This document shows, in pieces, positions 1-5,516 of a stretch of DNA of 5,920 nt (position 1 is the first letter of the stretch; each line of letters opens with the position of its first letter). Origin of the DNA: Burkholderiaceae bacterium (GTDB lineage Bacteria > Pseudomonadota > Gammaproteobacteria > Burkholderiales > Burkholderiaceae_C); assembly GCA_023260355.1 (NCBI GenBank), contig JALQVJ010000116.1, forward strand, positions 1 through 5,920, in the 5' to 3' direction. The position numbers were made by a program, and so were the translations under genes. The notes under the pieces were generated by a model. That model searched no databases, was not told where the DNA came from, and was given only the letters and a program-made list of their open reading frames with translations.

Positions 1-121
1 AGTCGATGCAGACGAAGACGCCATGCGGCAGCGACGCCCACCCCGGGAAGCGCGCACCGCAGTCCGCGCAGGTGTCGTTCCCCGGCAGGCGGCTCAGCCG
101 CTTGAGCTCCGCGTGGGACGC
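1..121 (-). CDS. ArfGAP zinc-finger domain fragment, eukaryotic, partial at both ends
   Basis: Read on the minus strand from 121 to 2, this gives 40 uninterrupted residues. They include PGNDTCADCG, then PGWASLPHGVFVCID at the window edge. ArfGAP proteins activate GTP hydrolysis by Arf GTPases in eukaryotic membrane traffic, using a zinc finger of the form CX2C-X16-CX2C. The fragment shows Cys18 and Cys21, then Cys38 after exactly 16 residues. The next codon starts with T at the edge, which fits the fourth Cys (TGC or TGT). The W-A-S and G-V-F-V-C-I residues are typical of the family. 38 of 40 codons end in G or C, and GC is 87 of 120 bases, unlike the rest of the window, so the source is probably a GC-rich eukaryote such as an alga or other protist. 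The catalytic arginine would lie beyond the edge. The upstream end is lost at the junction with bacterial DNA near 112-131. Family assignment is by recognition of the motif, not by search. Confidence 0.8.
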
Positions 122-1689
122 CTTAACACGTACGCCAGGGCCTTGCCGTAGCCGATGCGGATACGCGTGTTGAACCGGTCATGCCAAGTGGTTTTGTCGC
201 TTTGAAATTGCACGCCAATGGCACTGATGTGCACAGGCATCATCCAAAACGCTTCAATCAACGAGATGGCCAGTGCCAGCGTGACGACAAAAGGAATGAT
301 GAACATGAATTTGCCCACGATGCCTGGCAGCAACATCAATGGCAGGAACGCCGCCATGGTGGTCGCGACAGATGCCACAACGGGGGCGCCCACCTCTTTG
401 AATGAATCAAGCGCAGCTTGCATGGGGTTTTGGCCCCGTGACACGCGGTAATAGATGGCCTCTGCCATCACCACGGCGTCGTCCACCAACATCCCCAATG
501 CGATCACCACACCAAGCAACACGCTCACGTTGACCGTCGAACCCAGGCTGTTGAGCACGGCAAACGTGGCCAGCAAAGAGAAGGGGATGCCCAGCGTGAT
601 CAACAAAGCGATACGCCAGCCGACAAAAACCCAAGACACCAGCATCACCAAAACTGCGCCGTAAAGGGCGTTGGTTTCCATCACATTGATGGCGTTGCGG
701 GTCGGCACCGTTTGGTCATCACTCAGTGAAACCTTGATGCCTTGCTGGTTCCATGCGGGGGACTTCTCGGCGATGTAGGCTTGGATATCGGCCACGAGAT
801 CCAAGGTGTTGACTTTGGCCTTTTTGGTCACTGCCAAGCTCACAGCAGCCATGCCGTCGACCGACGCGAGCTGGGTGGCCCGAGCACGCGTGCGCTCCAC
901 GCTGGCGACATCGCCGACCCTCACGTTGAGTGTTTGACCCATCTTGATCAGCGGAACGTTCATCAGATCCGCAGGCTCTGTGGAAATCCCTTTGATACTG
1001 ATGGACCACGCGCCTTGGTCTGTTTGCAGGGTGCCTGCCGCCGTGTCGCGCCACCACACACTCAGGCTGTCGGCGACATCAGCAACGGTCAAGCCGCGCG
1101 CAGCGAGCGCGCTGGGGTTGGGGATCACACGAATCTCGGGGTCGCGCAGGCCTGCGGCAAACACCTGATCCACGCCTCGCATGGCTTCGAGGTCATCGCG
1201 AACTCGGCGAGCTGTGATGCGCAACACCTCGTCGTCCGCCTGTCCTTCCACGAGGACCTGCGCGGTTGGGAACCCGTTTGAGGTGGTGATCTCCAAAATG
1301 CGCGGCTCTTCCACCACGCTGGGCAACTCGGCGGCGGCTTTGTTTTGAATTTCACGACGCAGGTCATTGATGCGCTTGTCGAACTCGCGCTCGCTCATGT
1401 CGTAAAAGCGCACCAAGATGCTCGACACATTCTCTTTGGAGTTGCTGCTGACAAAACGCACATCGCGGACGCCATCGATGGCGTCTTCCAGGGGGTTGGT
1501 CACCAAGCGCTCGATTTGGTCTGATGTCGCGCCAGGGTAGACCGTGGTGATGTTGACCCAGTTGAAGTTGATTTCCGGGTCTTGTTCCCTCGGCATCGAT
1601 GAGTAGCTCAAGATGCCCAAAACCATGGTCACGAAAAAGGCGATGTTGGCCAACGGGTGGTTGGCCAACAGCTTGGCGTAGAACTTCAT
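94..1689 (-). CDS. RND-family (AcrB-like) efflux permease, C-terminal half replaced by foreign sequence
   Basis: Inner-membrane proton-driven pump subunit of a tripartite efflux system. It would export drugs, solvents or similar compounds, but the substrate cannot be told from the sequence. Segments in order: TM1 at about 13-30; the periplasmic porter region with YPGAT at 51-55 and NPLEDAIDGV at 65-74; TM2 about 340-358; TM3 about 360-380; TM4 about 388-410 carrying LVDDAVV, whose Asp403-Asp404 match the AcrB proton-relay pair; TM5 about 435-455; TM6 about 462-482. Family members have about 1000-1050 residues and 12 helices; only 531 codons are open here. Homology to the family looks credible to about residue 523 (YVLRRP). 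The last residues and the stop at 94-96 come from the ArfGAP-coding DNA read in another frame. The start at 1689 is supported by a Shine-Dalgarno sequence TAAGGGA that overlaps the stop codon of the adaptor gene 12 bases upstream, so the two genes are translationally close and surely one operon. In the native genome the gene is presumably intact. Confidence 0.9.
   Translation of the reverse strand: MKFYAKLLANHPLANIAFFVTMVLGILSYSSMPREQDPEINFNWVNITTVYPGATSDQIERLVTNPLEDAIDGVRDVRFVSSNSKENVSSILVRFYDMSEREFDKRINDLRREIQNKAAAELPSVVEEPRILEITTSNGFPTAQVLVEGQADDEVLRITARRVRDDLEAMRGVDQVFAAGLRDPEIRVIPNPSALAARGLTVADVADSLSVWWRDTAAGTLQTDQGAWSISIKGISTEPADLMNVPLIKMGQTLNVRVGDVASVERTRARATQLASVDGMAAVSLAVTKKAKVNTLDLVADIQAYIAEKSPAWNQQGIKVSLSDDQTVPTRNAINVMETNALYGAVLVMLVSWVFVGWRIALLITLGIPFSLLATFAVLNSLGSTVNVSVLLGVVIALGMLVDDAVVMAEAIYYRVSRGQNPMQAALDSFKEVGAPVVASVATTMAAFLPLMLLPGIVGKFMFIIPFVVTLALAISLIEAFWMMPVHISAIGVQFQSDKTTWHDRFNTRIRIGYGKALAYVLRRPTRSSSG
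112..131. other. Probable junction between eukaryotic and bacterial DNA
   Basis: To the right, the minus-strand frame encodes a typical RND permease up to about residue 523. To the left, a different minus-strand frame encodes an ArfGAP domain, with an abrupt rise in GC. Both readings remain plausible across about 112-131, so the exact breakpoint cannot be fixed. The bacterial frame uses TTA AGG here, two codons unusual for GC-rich bacteria, which hints that the switch lies close to 119-126. No transposon end, target duplication or long repeat is visible. Confidence 0.7.
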
Positions 1690-1701
1690 GGCGGATTTCC
1701 C

Positions 1702-2751
1702 TTAGGGCTGAATCGATTGACCGTGTTGCAGACTTTGCTGCCCAGAAGTCACGATTTGCGTGTCCAACGGCAGATCGATCGCAGCAGGCTGCCCTTCTTG
1801 GGCCAGCGGCAAGCCGTGGAACTCAGCCTTTTGGTTGCGGGCGACGAAAACCCCCAACTTGGCGTCACGGCGGACGAGCAGGGTGGCGGGGACATGGGCT
1901 TGGGTATCGCGCCACTGCAAGGTTCCGCTCGCGCCGGGTCCCGCCGAAATCGAGCGAGGGATCGGTGCCCTGACGGCATACAGACGGGTTTTGCTGTCAG
2001 CGGCTTGCCCAACTCTGGCACCATTGAGGGGAATGGCGACCTTGCCACCGGAATAAATCCAATCAGCGCTCGTTTGCTTTTGCAGTGCGCGAGCCTGGGC
2101 TAGGCTGAGGGATGCGCTCAATTCCCGGCCGTCCAATTGAACCATTTGAAACAGGGGGGTGCCGGCCGCGGCGGTTTCACCTTGCTGGGCGAAGCGGGCG
2201 ATGATTTCACCGCTGAAGGGTGCAGTGACCAGCGTTTTGTCGAGCAGGCGTTGGGCTTGGTTCAACTGCACTTGTGCCGATTCTGCTTGGGCTTGCGCCA
2301 CGCGAGCTTGGGTTTCAGCTTGCTGCAAAGCCTCGGGGGAGATGAAGCCTTGTTTGTTCAAGTCTTGAGATCTCTTCCACTGGCGCTCCGCCAACGCGAG
2401 TTGGGCTTGGGCGGTGCTCAACTGGGCGCGCGCCAAATCCCGAGCCAGCCTCCAGTCCGTGTCTTCGATTTCTGCCAAGACAGCGCCTTTTGCCACGACC
2501 GCGCCGACATCCGCTTTCCAACTCTTGATCACACCGCCGACCTGGGCCGAGATCCGGGCTTGATTTTGCGCAACGACCTCTGCGCTCACTGCGTGCTGGG
2601 GATAAATCACAACCGCTGACAGAGCCTGCAAGCCAACAGCTGGCGCGGCGTGCGCTGGCGCGATGAGGGCCAAGCCGGCGCACACGACCGCATGGGTCAT
2701 GAACCAAGCAAGGCGTCTGGATTGAAGCATGGGCTGAGTGGTGGTGGACAT
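1702..2751 (-). CDS. Periplasmic adaptor (membrane fusion protein) of RND efflux pump
   Basis: Secreted adaptor that links the inner-membrane RND pump to an outer-membrane channel. The 349 residues begin with a basic then hydrophobic signal peptide (about 1-35) with a likely signal peptidase I site after Ala-His-Ala at 33-35. Then come the first half of a lipoyl-like domain (65-97, AQVGGVIKSWKADVGA), an Ala/Gln/Leu-rich helical hairpin with coiled-coil character (about 98-170), and the second lipoyl half (173-204, with APFSGEII at 177-184). The beta-barrel region and a short membrane-proximal domain follow. The length is normal or slightly short for the family. It is the first gene of the operon and ends 12 bases before the permease start. 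The chosen start at 2751 precedes the signal peptide; only a weak GAGAG lies upstream, and an internal Met8 (2730) would also keep the signal. No regulator gene and no convincing promoter are seen next to it. Confidence 0.9.
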   Translation of the reverse strand: MSTTTQPMLQSRRLAWFMTHAVVCAGLALIAPAHAAPAVGLQALSAVVIYPQHAVSAEVVAQNQARISAQVGGVIKSWKADVGAVVAKGAVLAEIEDTDWRLARDLARAQLSTAQAQLALAERQWKRSQDLNKQGFISPEALQQAETQARVAQAQAESAQVQLNQAQRLLDKTLVTAPFSGEIIARFAQQGETAAAGTPLFQMVQLDGRELSASLSLAQARALQKQTSADWIYSGGKVAIPLNGARVGQAADSKTRLYAVRAPIPRSISAGPGASGTLQWRDTQAHVPATLLVRRDAKLGVFVARNQKAEFHGLPLAQEGQPAAIDLPLDTQIVTSGQQSLQHGQSIQP

Positions 2752-2977
2752 AGATCAATTGCTCTCAAAAAGAAGTGCAAGGCGCGGTTTCGCGCGCCAA
2801 TTGCATGCGTGGTTTGCGCCGCCTGCCAGCGAACTGCGATGCGCCGATTGTGCCGTGATCAAGATGACAATGTTGGCAGGGGGCGGAATCCCAGAAAAAA
2901 AAGCCGCTCAACGCTGCCAAATTTGCGGGGGGATCGATTTCATCGGCGGTAGGGGTAGGCCAAGCATCGCAGGATGA
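2738..2977 (+). CDS. Hypothetical small protein with two CxxC pairs (zinc-ribbon-like), unproven
   Basis: This 79-codon frame opens with GTG at 2738 and would fill the 188-base gap between the adaptor and hpnC on the opposite strand. It has a basic N-terminal part (LLSKRSARRGFARQ), then CADC at residues 35-38 and CQICGG at 60-65, giving CX2C-X21-CX2C, a spacing compatible with a zinc ribbon. The central part (KMTMLAGGGIPEKKAAQRC) reads like protein. Against it: there is no good ribosome binding site, three AGG codons and one AGA occur, and the frame overlaps the adaptor start by 14 bases and the hpnC 3' end by 38. A TTG at 2759 would avoid the first overlap. I do not recognise a named family. 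It may be chance coding in an otherwise empty gap. Confidence 0.33.
   Translation: MVVDIDQLLSKRSARRGFARQLHAWFAPPASELRCADCAVIKMTMLAGGGIPEKKAAQRCQICGGIDFIGGRGRPSIAG
2752..2939. other. Intergenic gap between hpnC and the efflux operon
   Basis: This 188-base gap must hold the efflux operon promoter if that operon is not transcribed from hpnC. No convincing -35/-10 pair is seen on the minus strand. It contains an A8 tract at 2895-2902 (T8 on the minus strand), about 40 bases after the hpnC stop, but no stable stem precedes it, so a terminator is not supported. CCTGCCA at 2822-2828 and TGGCAGG at 2874-2880 form a 7-bp inverted repeat with a 45-base gap, of unknown meaning. The candidate CxxC reading frame covers most of the gap on the plus strand. 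Confidence 0.6.
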
Positions 2978-3791
2978 TGCGAGCACCGTCTGCGCGTGTG
3001 ACCGTGGGGCGTTTCAACCAGCTCCGGTACCCCAACGTGCGGATGCGCTCGGTCACCCGAAGGCCGCCCATGACCACCGCGCGCAACTCCCAACCCATTC
3101 GCCCTGGGATGACCGTGGGCAGCCAAGCACCTTGTTGCATACATTCGCGAGCGTGTTCGACCAATTCGGCGACGACCTGCTGCGCCGCGGATTCGGGGAT
3201 ATGGCGCATGTCGGTTCGGGGCGGCAAGTGGTGCGCGTCCCAAACACTGTCGGGAACGTAGTGCCGGTGACGGGGCAGATCCACACTCAGGTCTTGCCAA
3301 AAATTGATCAGCTGTAGCGCGGTGCAAATGTGGTCACTCGCTGCGATGTTTGAGGGGGTTGCCTGGCCCATGATTTGCAGCATCAACCGACCGATGGGGT
3401 TGGCAGACCGTCGGCAATAGGTCAGCAGGTCGTCCATGTTCCGGTAAGTCTCGCCTGACGCAGTGAATCGCACATCCTGTTCAAACGCATCGAGCAGCAG
3501 CAGCAGCTCTTGCCAATCGAGTTGATAGCGGTTGGCTTGCTCGGCCACAGCGGCGATGGTGTTTCGCCAGGGCGACTGCAATGGCAGTCCAGCTTGTGCC
3601 CTATGGACATCTTGCCGGTACGCCTCGAGGCACTGGAGTCGATGTGTGGGATTGTGATCGCCCTCGTCAGCCAAATCATCTGCGGTGCGCGCGTAGTGGT
3701 AGAGCGCAGCAACGGCGGGGCGCCACTTGGCTGGGCACAGCCAGCTGGCCACTGGGAAGTTCTCGTAATGCTGGACGGCTTGGGGCGGCAT
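2940..3791 (-). CDS. hpnC: HpnC-type squalene/phytoene synthase family enzyme
   Basis: Member of the trans-isoprenyl diphosphate head-to-head synthase family. In the characterised bacterial squalene route, HpnD makes presqualene diphosphate from two farnesyl diphosphates, HpnC converts it to hydroxysqualene, and HpnE reduces that to squalene. HpnC features seen here (283-residue numbering): AVQHYENFPVASW near the N terminus; the first Asp-rich motif ARTADDLADEGD with Asp38, Asp39 and Asp42; YCRRSANPIGRLML from about 125; and the second Asp-rich motif NFWQDLSVD with Asp167 and Asp171. The length fits HpnC. The reading frame is open further upstream to 3878, and Met at 3824 is an alternative. 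I chose 3791 because family homology begins with MPPQAVQHYENF and the upstream residues look unrelated; no clear ribosome binding site supports either start. No hpnD or hpnE lies within the window, so the product (squalene, hopanoid or carotenoid precursor) is inferred. It is transcribed divergently from tRNA-Leu. Confidence 0.85.
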   Translation of the reverse strand: MPPQAVQHYENFPVASWLCPAKWRPAVAALYHYARTADDLADEGDHNPTHRLQCLEAYRQDVHRAQAGLPLQSPWRNTIAAVAEQANRYQLDWQELLLLLDAFEQDVRFTASGETYRNMDDLLTYCRRSANPIGRLMLQIMGQATPSNIAASDHICTALQLINFWQDLSVDLPRHRHYVPDSVWDAHHLPPRTDMRHIPESAAQQVVAELVEHARECMQQGAWLPTVIPGRMGWELRAVVMGGLRVTERIRTLGYRSWLKRPTVTRADGARIILRCLAYPYRR

Positions 3792-3832
3792 GGTTCTGAT
3801 TTTGCCCGCAAAGTGAGGCGGCATAGAGCAGA

Positions 3833-3838
3833 TACAAT
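3833..3838 (+). promoter_or_regulatory. Candidate -10 box for the tRNA-Leu/tig transcript
   Basis: TACAAT matches the sigma-70 consensus TATAAT at five of six positions and lies 64 bases before the tRNA. No good -35 sits 16-18 bases upstream; TTGCCC at 3802-3807 is too far away (25 bases). The site overlaps the start region of hpnC on the other strand. It is plausible because a promoter must precede the tRNA, but unproven. Confidence 0.4.
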
Positions 3839-3902
3839 ACGCGGTTTGCGTGAAGGCGGGCTCGACCTGCTGGCACACAATTTTGAGCCAGAGATGGCTG
3901 AT

Positions 3903-3990
3903 GCGCGGGTGGCGAAATTGGTAGACGCACCAGGTTTAGGTCCTGACGCCCGTTTAGGGTGTGGGGGTTCGAGTCCCCCCCCGCGCACCA
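3903..3990 (+). tRNA. tRNA-Leu, anticodon UAG
   Basis: An 88-base class II tRNA. The acceptor stem pairs GCGCGGG (3903-3909) with CCCGCGC (3980-3986), followed by discriminator A and an encoded CCA (3988-3990). The D region has AATTGGTAGACGC. The anticodon loop is TTTAGGT (3935-3941), with TAG at 3937-3939 reading CUN leucine codons. The long variable arm, with a GCCC/GGGT stem around GTTTA (3948-3960), is typical of Leu, and the T arm GGGGG-TTCGAGT-CCCCC is perfect. The outermost anticodon-stem pair is C-A (3930 with 3946) rather than Watson-Crick; I believe this is shared by relatives rather than a defect. The gene lies 69 bases before tig on the same strand and is probably co-transcribed with it or ends in the spacer. 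Confidence 0.97.
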
Positions 3991-4007
3991 CTGTATCGAT
4001 TTGCCTG

Positions 4008-4030
4008 GATGGTTGCGCGCCGCAACCATC
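4008..4030 (+). other. Perfect 10-bp hairpin between tRNA-Leu and tig
   Basis: GATGGTTGCG (4008-4017), loop CGC (4018-4020), CGCAACCATC (4021-4030). The stem has no mismatch. It is not followed by a T tract, so it is not a canonical intrinsic terminator. It lies 17 bases after the tRNA CCA end and 19 bases before the tig Shine-Dalgarno sequence. It could act as a processing signal for the tRNA 3' end, protect the 5' end of tig mRNA, or attenuate read-through. Confidence 0.75.
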
Positions 4031-4048
4031 GAGAGATGCTTCCAAATT

Positions 4049-4054
4049 AGGAGA
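4049..4054 (+). promoter_or_regulatory. Ribosome binding site of tig
   Basis: AGGAGA ends five bases before the ATG at 4060. It is a near-perfect match to the anti-Shine-Dalgarno sequence and fixes the start codon. Its strength fits a highly expressed chaperone. Confidence 0.85.
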
Positions 4055-4059
4055 AAACC

Positions 4060-5370
4060 ATGGCGATTACCGTTGAGACGCTGGAAGGCCTGCAACGCAA
4101 GATCACGTTGGCTGTGTCAGCCAATGAAATCAACCAAGAGGTTGAGGCCCGCTTGAAGCGCCTGGCCAAGACAGTCAAGATGGCTGGATTCCGTCCCGGC
4201 AAAGTGCCCATGAGCGTGGTTGCCAAGTCGTATGGCATGTCCGTTCAATACGAAGTGACCAATGACAAAGTAGGCCGCGCGTTCAGCATGGCGGCTATGG
4301 AAGCGCAATTGCGCGTGGCCGGTCAACCAGAAATCACCGAAAAAGAGGGCGCGCCTGAGGGTGAGCTCCAGTTTGATGCCGTGTTTGAGGTGTTCCCCGA
4401 TGTCAAAATCGGTGACTTGGCGTCAGCAGAGATTGAAAAAGTCACGACCGAAGTGACCGACGGCGCGATTGAGCGCACCCTGGATATCCTGCGCAAACAG
4501 CGCCGCACATTCCAGCAGCGTCCCCAGGCAGAGGGTGCCACCGACGGTGACCGCGTGACGGTTGATTTCGAAGGCAAGATCGACGGCGTGCCCTTTGACG
4601 GCGGCAAAGCCGAAGGTTTCCAGTTTTTGGTCGGCGAAGGCCAAATGCTCAAAGAGTTCGAAGATGCTGTCCGTGGCATGCAAGTTGGCCAGAGCACCAC
4701 ATTCCCACTGGCCTTCCCCGAGGACTATCACGGCAAAGATGTGGCAGGCAAGACGGCAGACTTTTTGGTGACCGTACACAAGGTTGAAGCCGCCCAGTTG
4801 CCCGAGATCAATGACGAGTTTGTGAAATCCCTGGGTATCCAGGAAGGCACCGTGGATGCCCTGCGCGCTGACGTTCGAAAGAACTTGGAGCGTGAGGTGA
4901 AAGCGCGTTTGCTCAATCGCAATAAATCCGCTGCACTTGACGCGTTGGTCAAAGTGAGTGAGCTGGAGTTGCCCAAGTCAGTCGTGGCTGCTGAAGTTGA
5001 ACGCTTGATCGAGGGTGCACGCGCCGACCTGAAACAACGCGGTGTCAAAGACGCGGACAAGGCCCCAATTCCTCAAGAACTGTTCCAGGCACAGGCCGAA
5101 CAGCGCGTGCGCATGGGCTTGGTCGTCGCTGAGGTGGTGCGTGCCAACAATTTGTCGGCCAAGGCTGAGCAAGTCACAGCGCACCTCGAGGAAATGGCAG
5201 CCAGTTACGAGCAACCTGCTGACGTGGTGCGCTGGTACAAGAGCGATGCCAACCGCATGGCTGAGATCGAGGCAGTGGTCCTGGAAAACAACGTGACTGA
5301 CTTCATCTTGGGGCAAGCCAAGGTCACTGAAAAGGCCATGGACTTTGACGAATTGATGGGCCAAGCTTGA
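4060..5370 (+). CDS. tig: Trigger factor, ribosome-associated chaperone and prolyl isomerase
   Basis: Cytoplasmic chaperone that docks next to the ribosomal exit tunnel (ribosomal protein uL23) and shields nascent chains. It also has FKBP-type peptidyl-prolyl cis-trans isomerase activity (EC 5.2.1.8). The 436 residues match the usual length (432 in E. coli). The N-terminal ribosome-binding domain (about 1-115) carries the signature GFRPGKVP at 43-50, the same position as in E. coli. The FKBP domain (about 160-245) shows DRVTVDFEGKIDG, FDGG, FLVGEGQMLKEFEDAV and the FPEDYHGKDVAGK loop. The C-terminal helical chaperone arms cover about 246-436, with LPEINDEF at 247-254. The start is fixed by the strong ribosome binding site, and a strong terminator follows the stop by about 25 bases. 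The neighbour clpP downstream is the classic arrangement in proteobacteria. No oddity is seen. Confidence 0.98.
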   Translation: MAITVETLEGLQRKITLAVSANEINQEVEARLKRLAKTVKMAGFRPGKVPMSVVAKSYGMSVQYEVTNDKVGRAFSMAAMEAQLRVAGQPEITEKEGAPEGELQFDAVFEVFPDVKIGDLASAEIEKVTTEVTDGAIERTLDILRKQRRTFQQRPQAEGATDGDRVTVDFEGKIDGVPFDGGKAEGFQFLVGEGQMLKEFEDAVRGMQVGQSTTFPLAFPEDYHGKDVAGKTADFLVTVHKVEAAQLPEINDEFVKSLGIQEGTVDALRADVRKNLEREVKARLLNRNKSAALDALVKVSELELPKSVVAAEVERLIEGARADLKQRGVKDADKAPIPQELFQAQAEQRVRMGLVVAEVVRANNLSAKAEQVTAHLEEMAASYEQPADVVRWYKSDANRMAEIEAVVLENNVTDFILGQAKVTEKAMDFDELMGQA

Positions 5371-5394
5371 GCGATTGATCTGAGCTAAGGCTCG

Positions 5395-5426
5395 GCAAAA
5401 AAGGCGGGTGATCCCGCCTTTTTTGC
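5395..5426 (+). terminator. Intrinsic terminator after tig
   Basis: A 14-bp perfect stem, GCAAAAAAGGCGGG (5395-5408) with CCCGCCTTTTTTGC (5413-5426), closed by the loop TGAT. The GC-rich core GGCGGG/CCCGCC is followed by six T residues on the plus strand. The matching A6 before the stem makes it symmetrical, so it could also stop minus-strand transcription. It separates tig from clpP, which implies that clpP has its own promoter in 5427-5503. Confidence 0.93.
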
Positions 5427-5435
5427 TTCCCGCAC

Positions 5436-5447
5436 CCCCAAAAGGGG
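5436..5447. repeat. Short inverted repeat CCCC-AAAA-GGGG upstream of clpP
   Basis: A 4-bp inverted repeat with an AAAA loop lies in the 90-base tig-clpP spacer, just after the terminator. It is too small for a confident role. A TTGAAT at 5450-5455 follows it and resembles a -35 box, but no -10 hexamer lies at the right distance, so the clpP promoter is not resolved. Confidence 0.3.
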
Positions 5448-5503
5448 AGTTGAATATGTGTAGAGTACGGGGCAGACGGTAATGCCGCATTGCAACCCAG
5501 AGT

Positions 5504-5507
5504 GGAG
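5504..5507 (+). promoter_or_regulatory. Ribosome binding site of clpP
   Basis: GGAG within GTGGAGAAG lies nine bases before the ATG at 5517. This supports that start over Met11 and Met14 downstream. Confidence 0.75.
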
Positions 5508-5516
5508 AAGATTTTC

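Noticed and set aside
123..126. TTAA at the junction as a transposon target site
   Set aside because: TTAA is the target of piggyBac-type elements, but there is no terminal inverted repeat, no second TTAA copy at a far end, and no transposase. Four bases are expected by chance.
742..1281. 179-codon plus-strand open frame
   Set aside because: It lies wholly opposite the RND permease porter domain. The permease frame carries clear family motifs, and this one shows none.
2670..2690. Lipoprotein signal (lipobox) in the efflux adaptor around Cys24
   Set aside because: The residues before the Cys (AVVC) lack the small residue expected at -1, and the hydrophobic stretch continues to a better signal peptidase I site, AHA, at residues 33-35.
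2895..2902. T8 tract on the minus strand after hpnC as an intrinsic terminator
   Set aside because: No stable inverted repeat directly precedes the T tract; the bases before it (GCAGCGTTGAGCGGC) do not pair into a stem.
2765..2986. 73-codon minus-strand frame in the hpnC-adaptor gap
   Set aside because: It overlaps the 3' end of hpnC on the same strand, has no recognisable motif and no clear ribosome binding site. The plus-strand CxxC frame explains the gap better, if anything codes there.
3422..4045. Minus-strand frame over the tRNA-Leu encoding GGGLEPPHPKRASGPKPGAS
   Set aside because: This peptide is the reverse translation of the tRNA-Leu gene. It recurs in databases as a spurious protein wherever such a tRNA is translated antisense. 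The rest of the frame shadows hpnC.
5450..5483. Heat-shock (sigma-32) promoter upstream of clpP
   Set aside because: GTTGAA at 5449-5454 resembles the -35 part, but no CCCCAT-like -10 lies at the right spacing. A sigma-70 reading with GGTAAT (5478-5483) has a 22-base spacer, which is too long.
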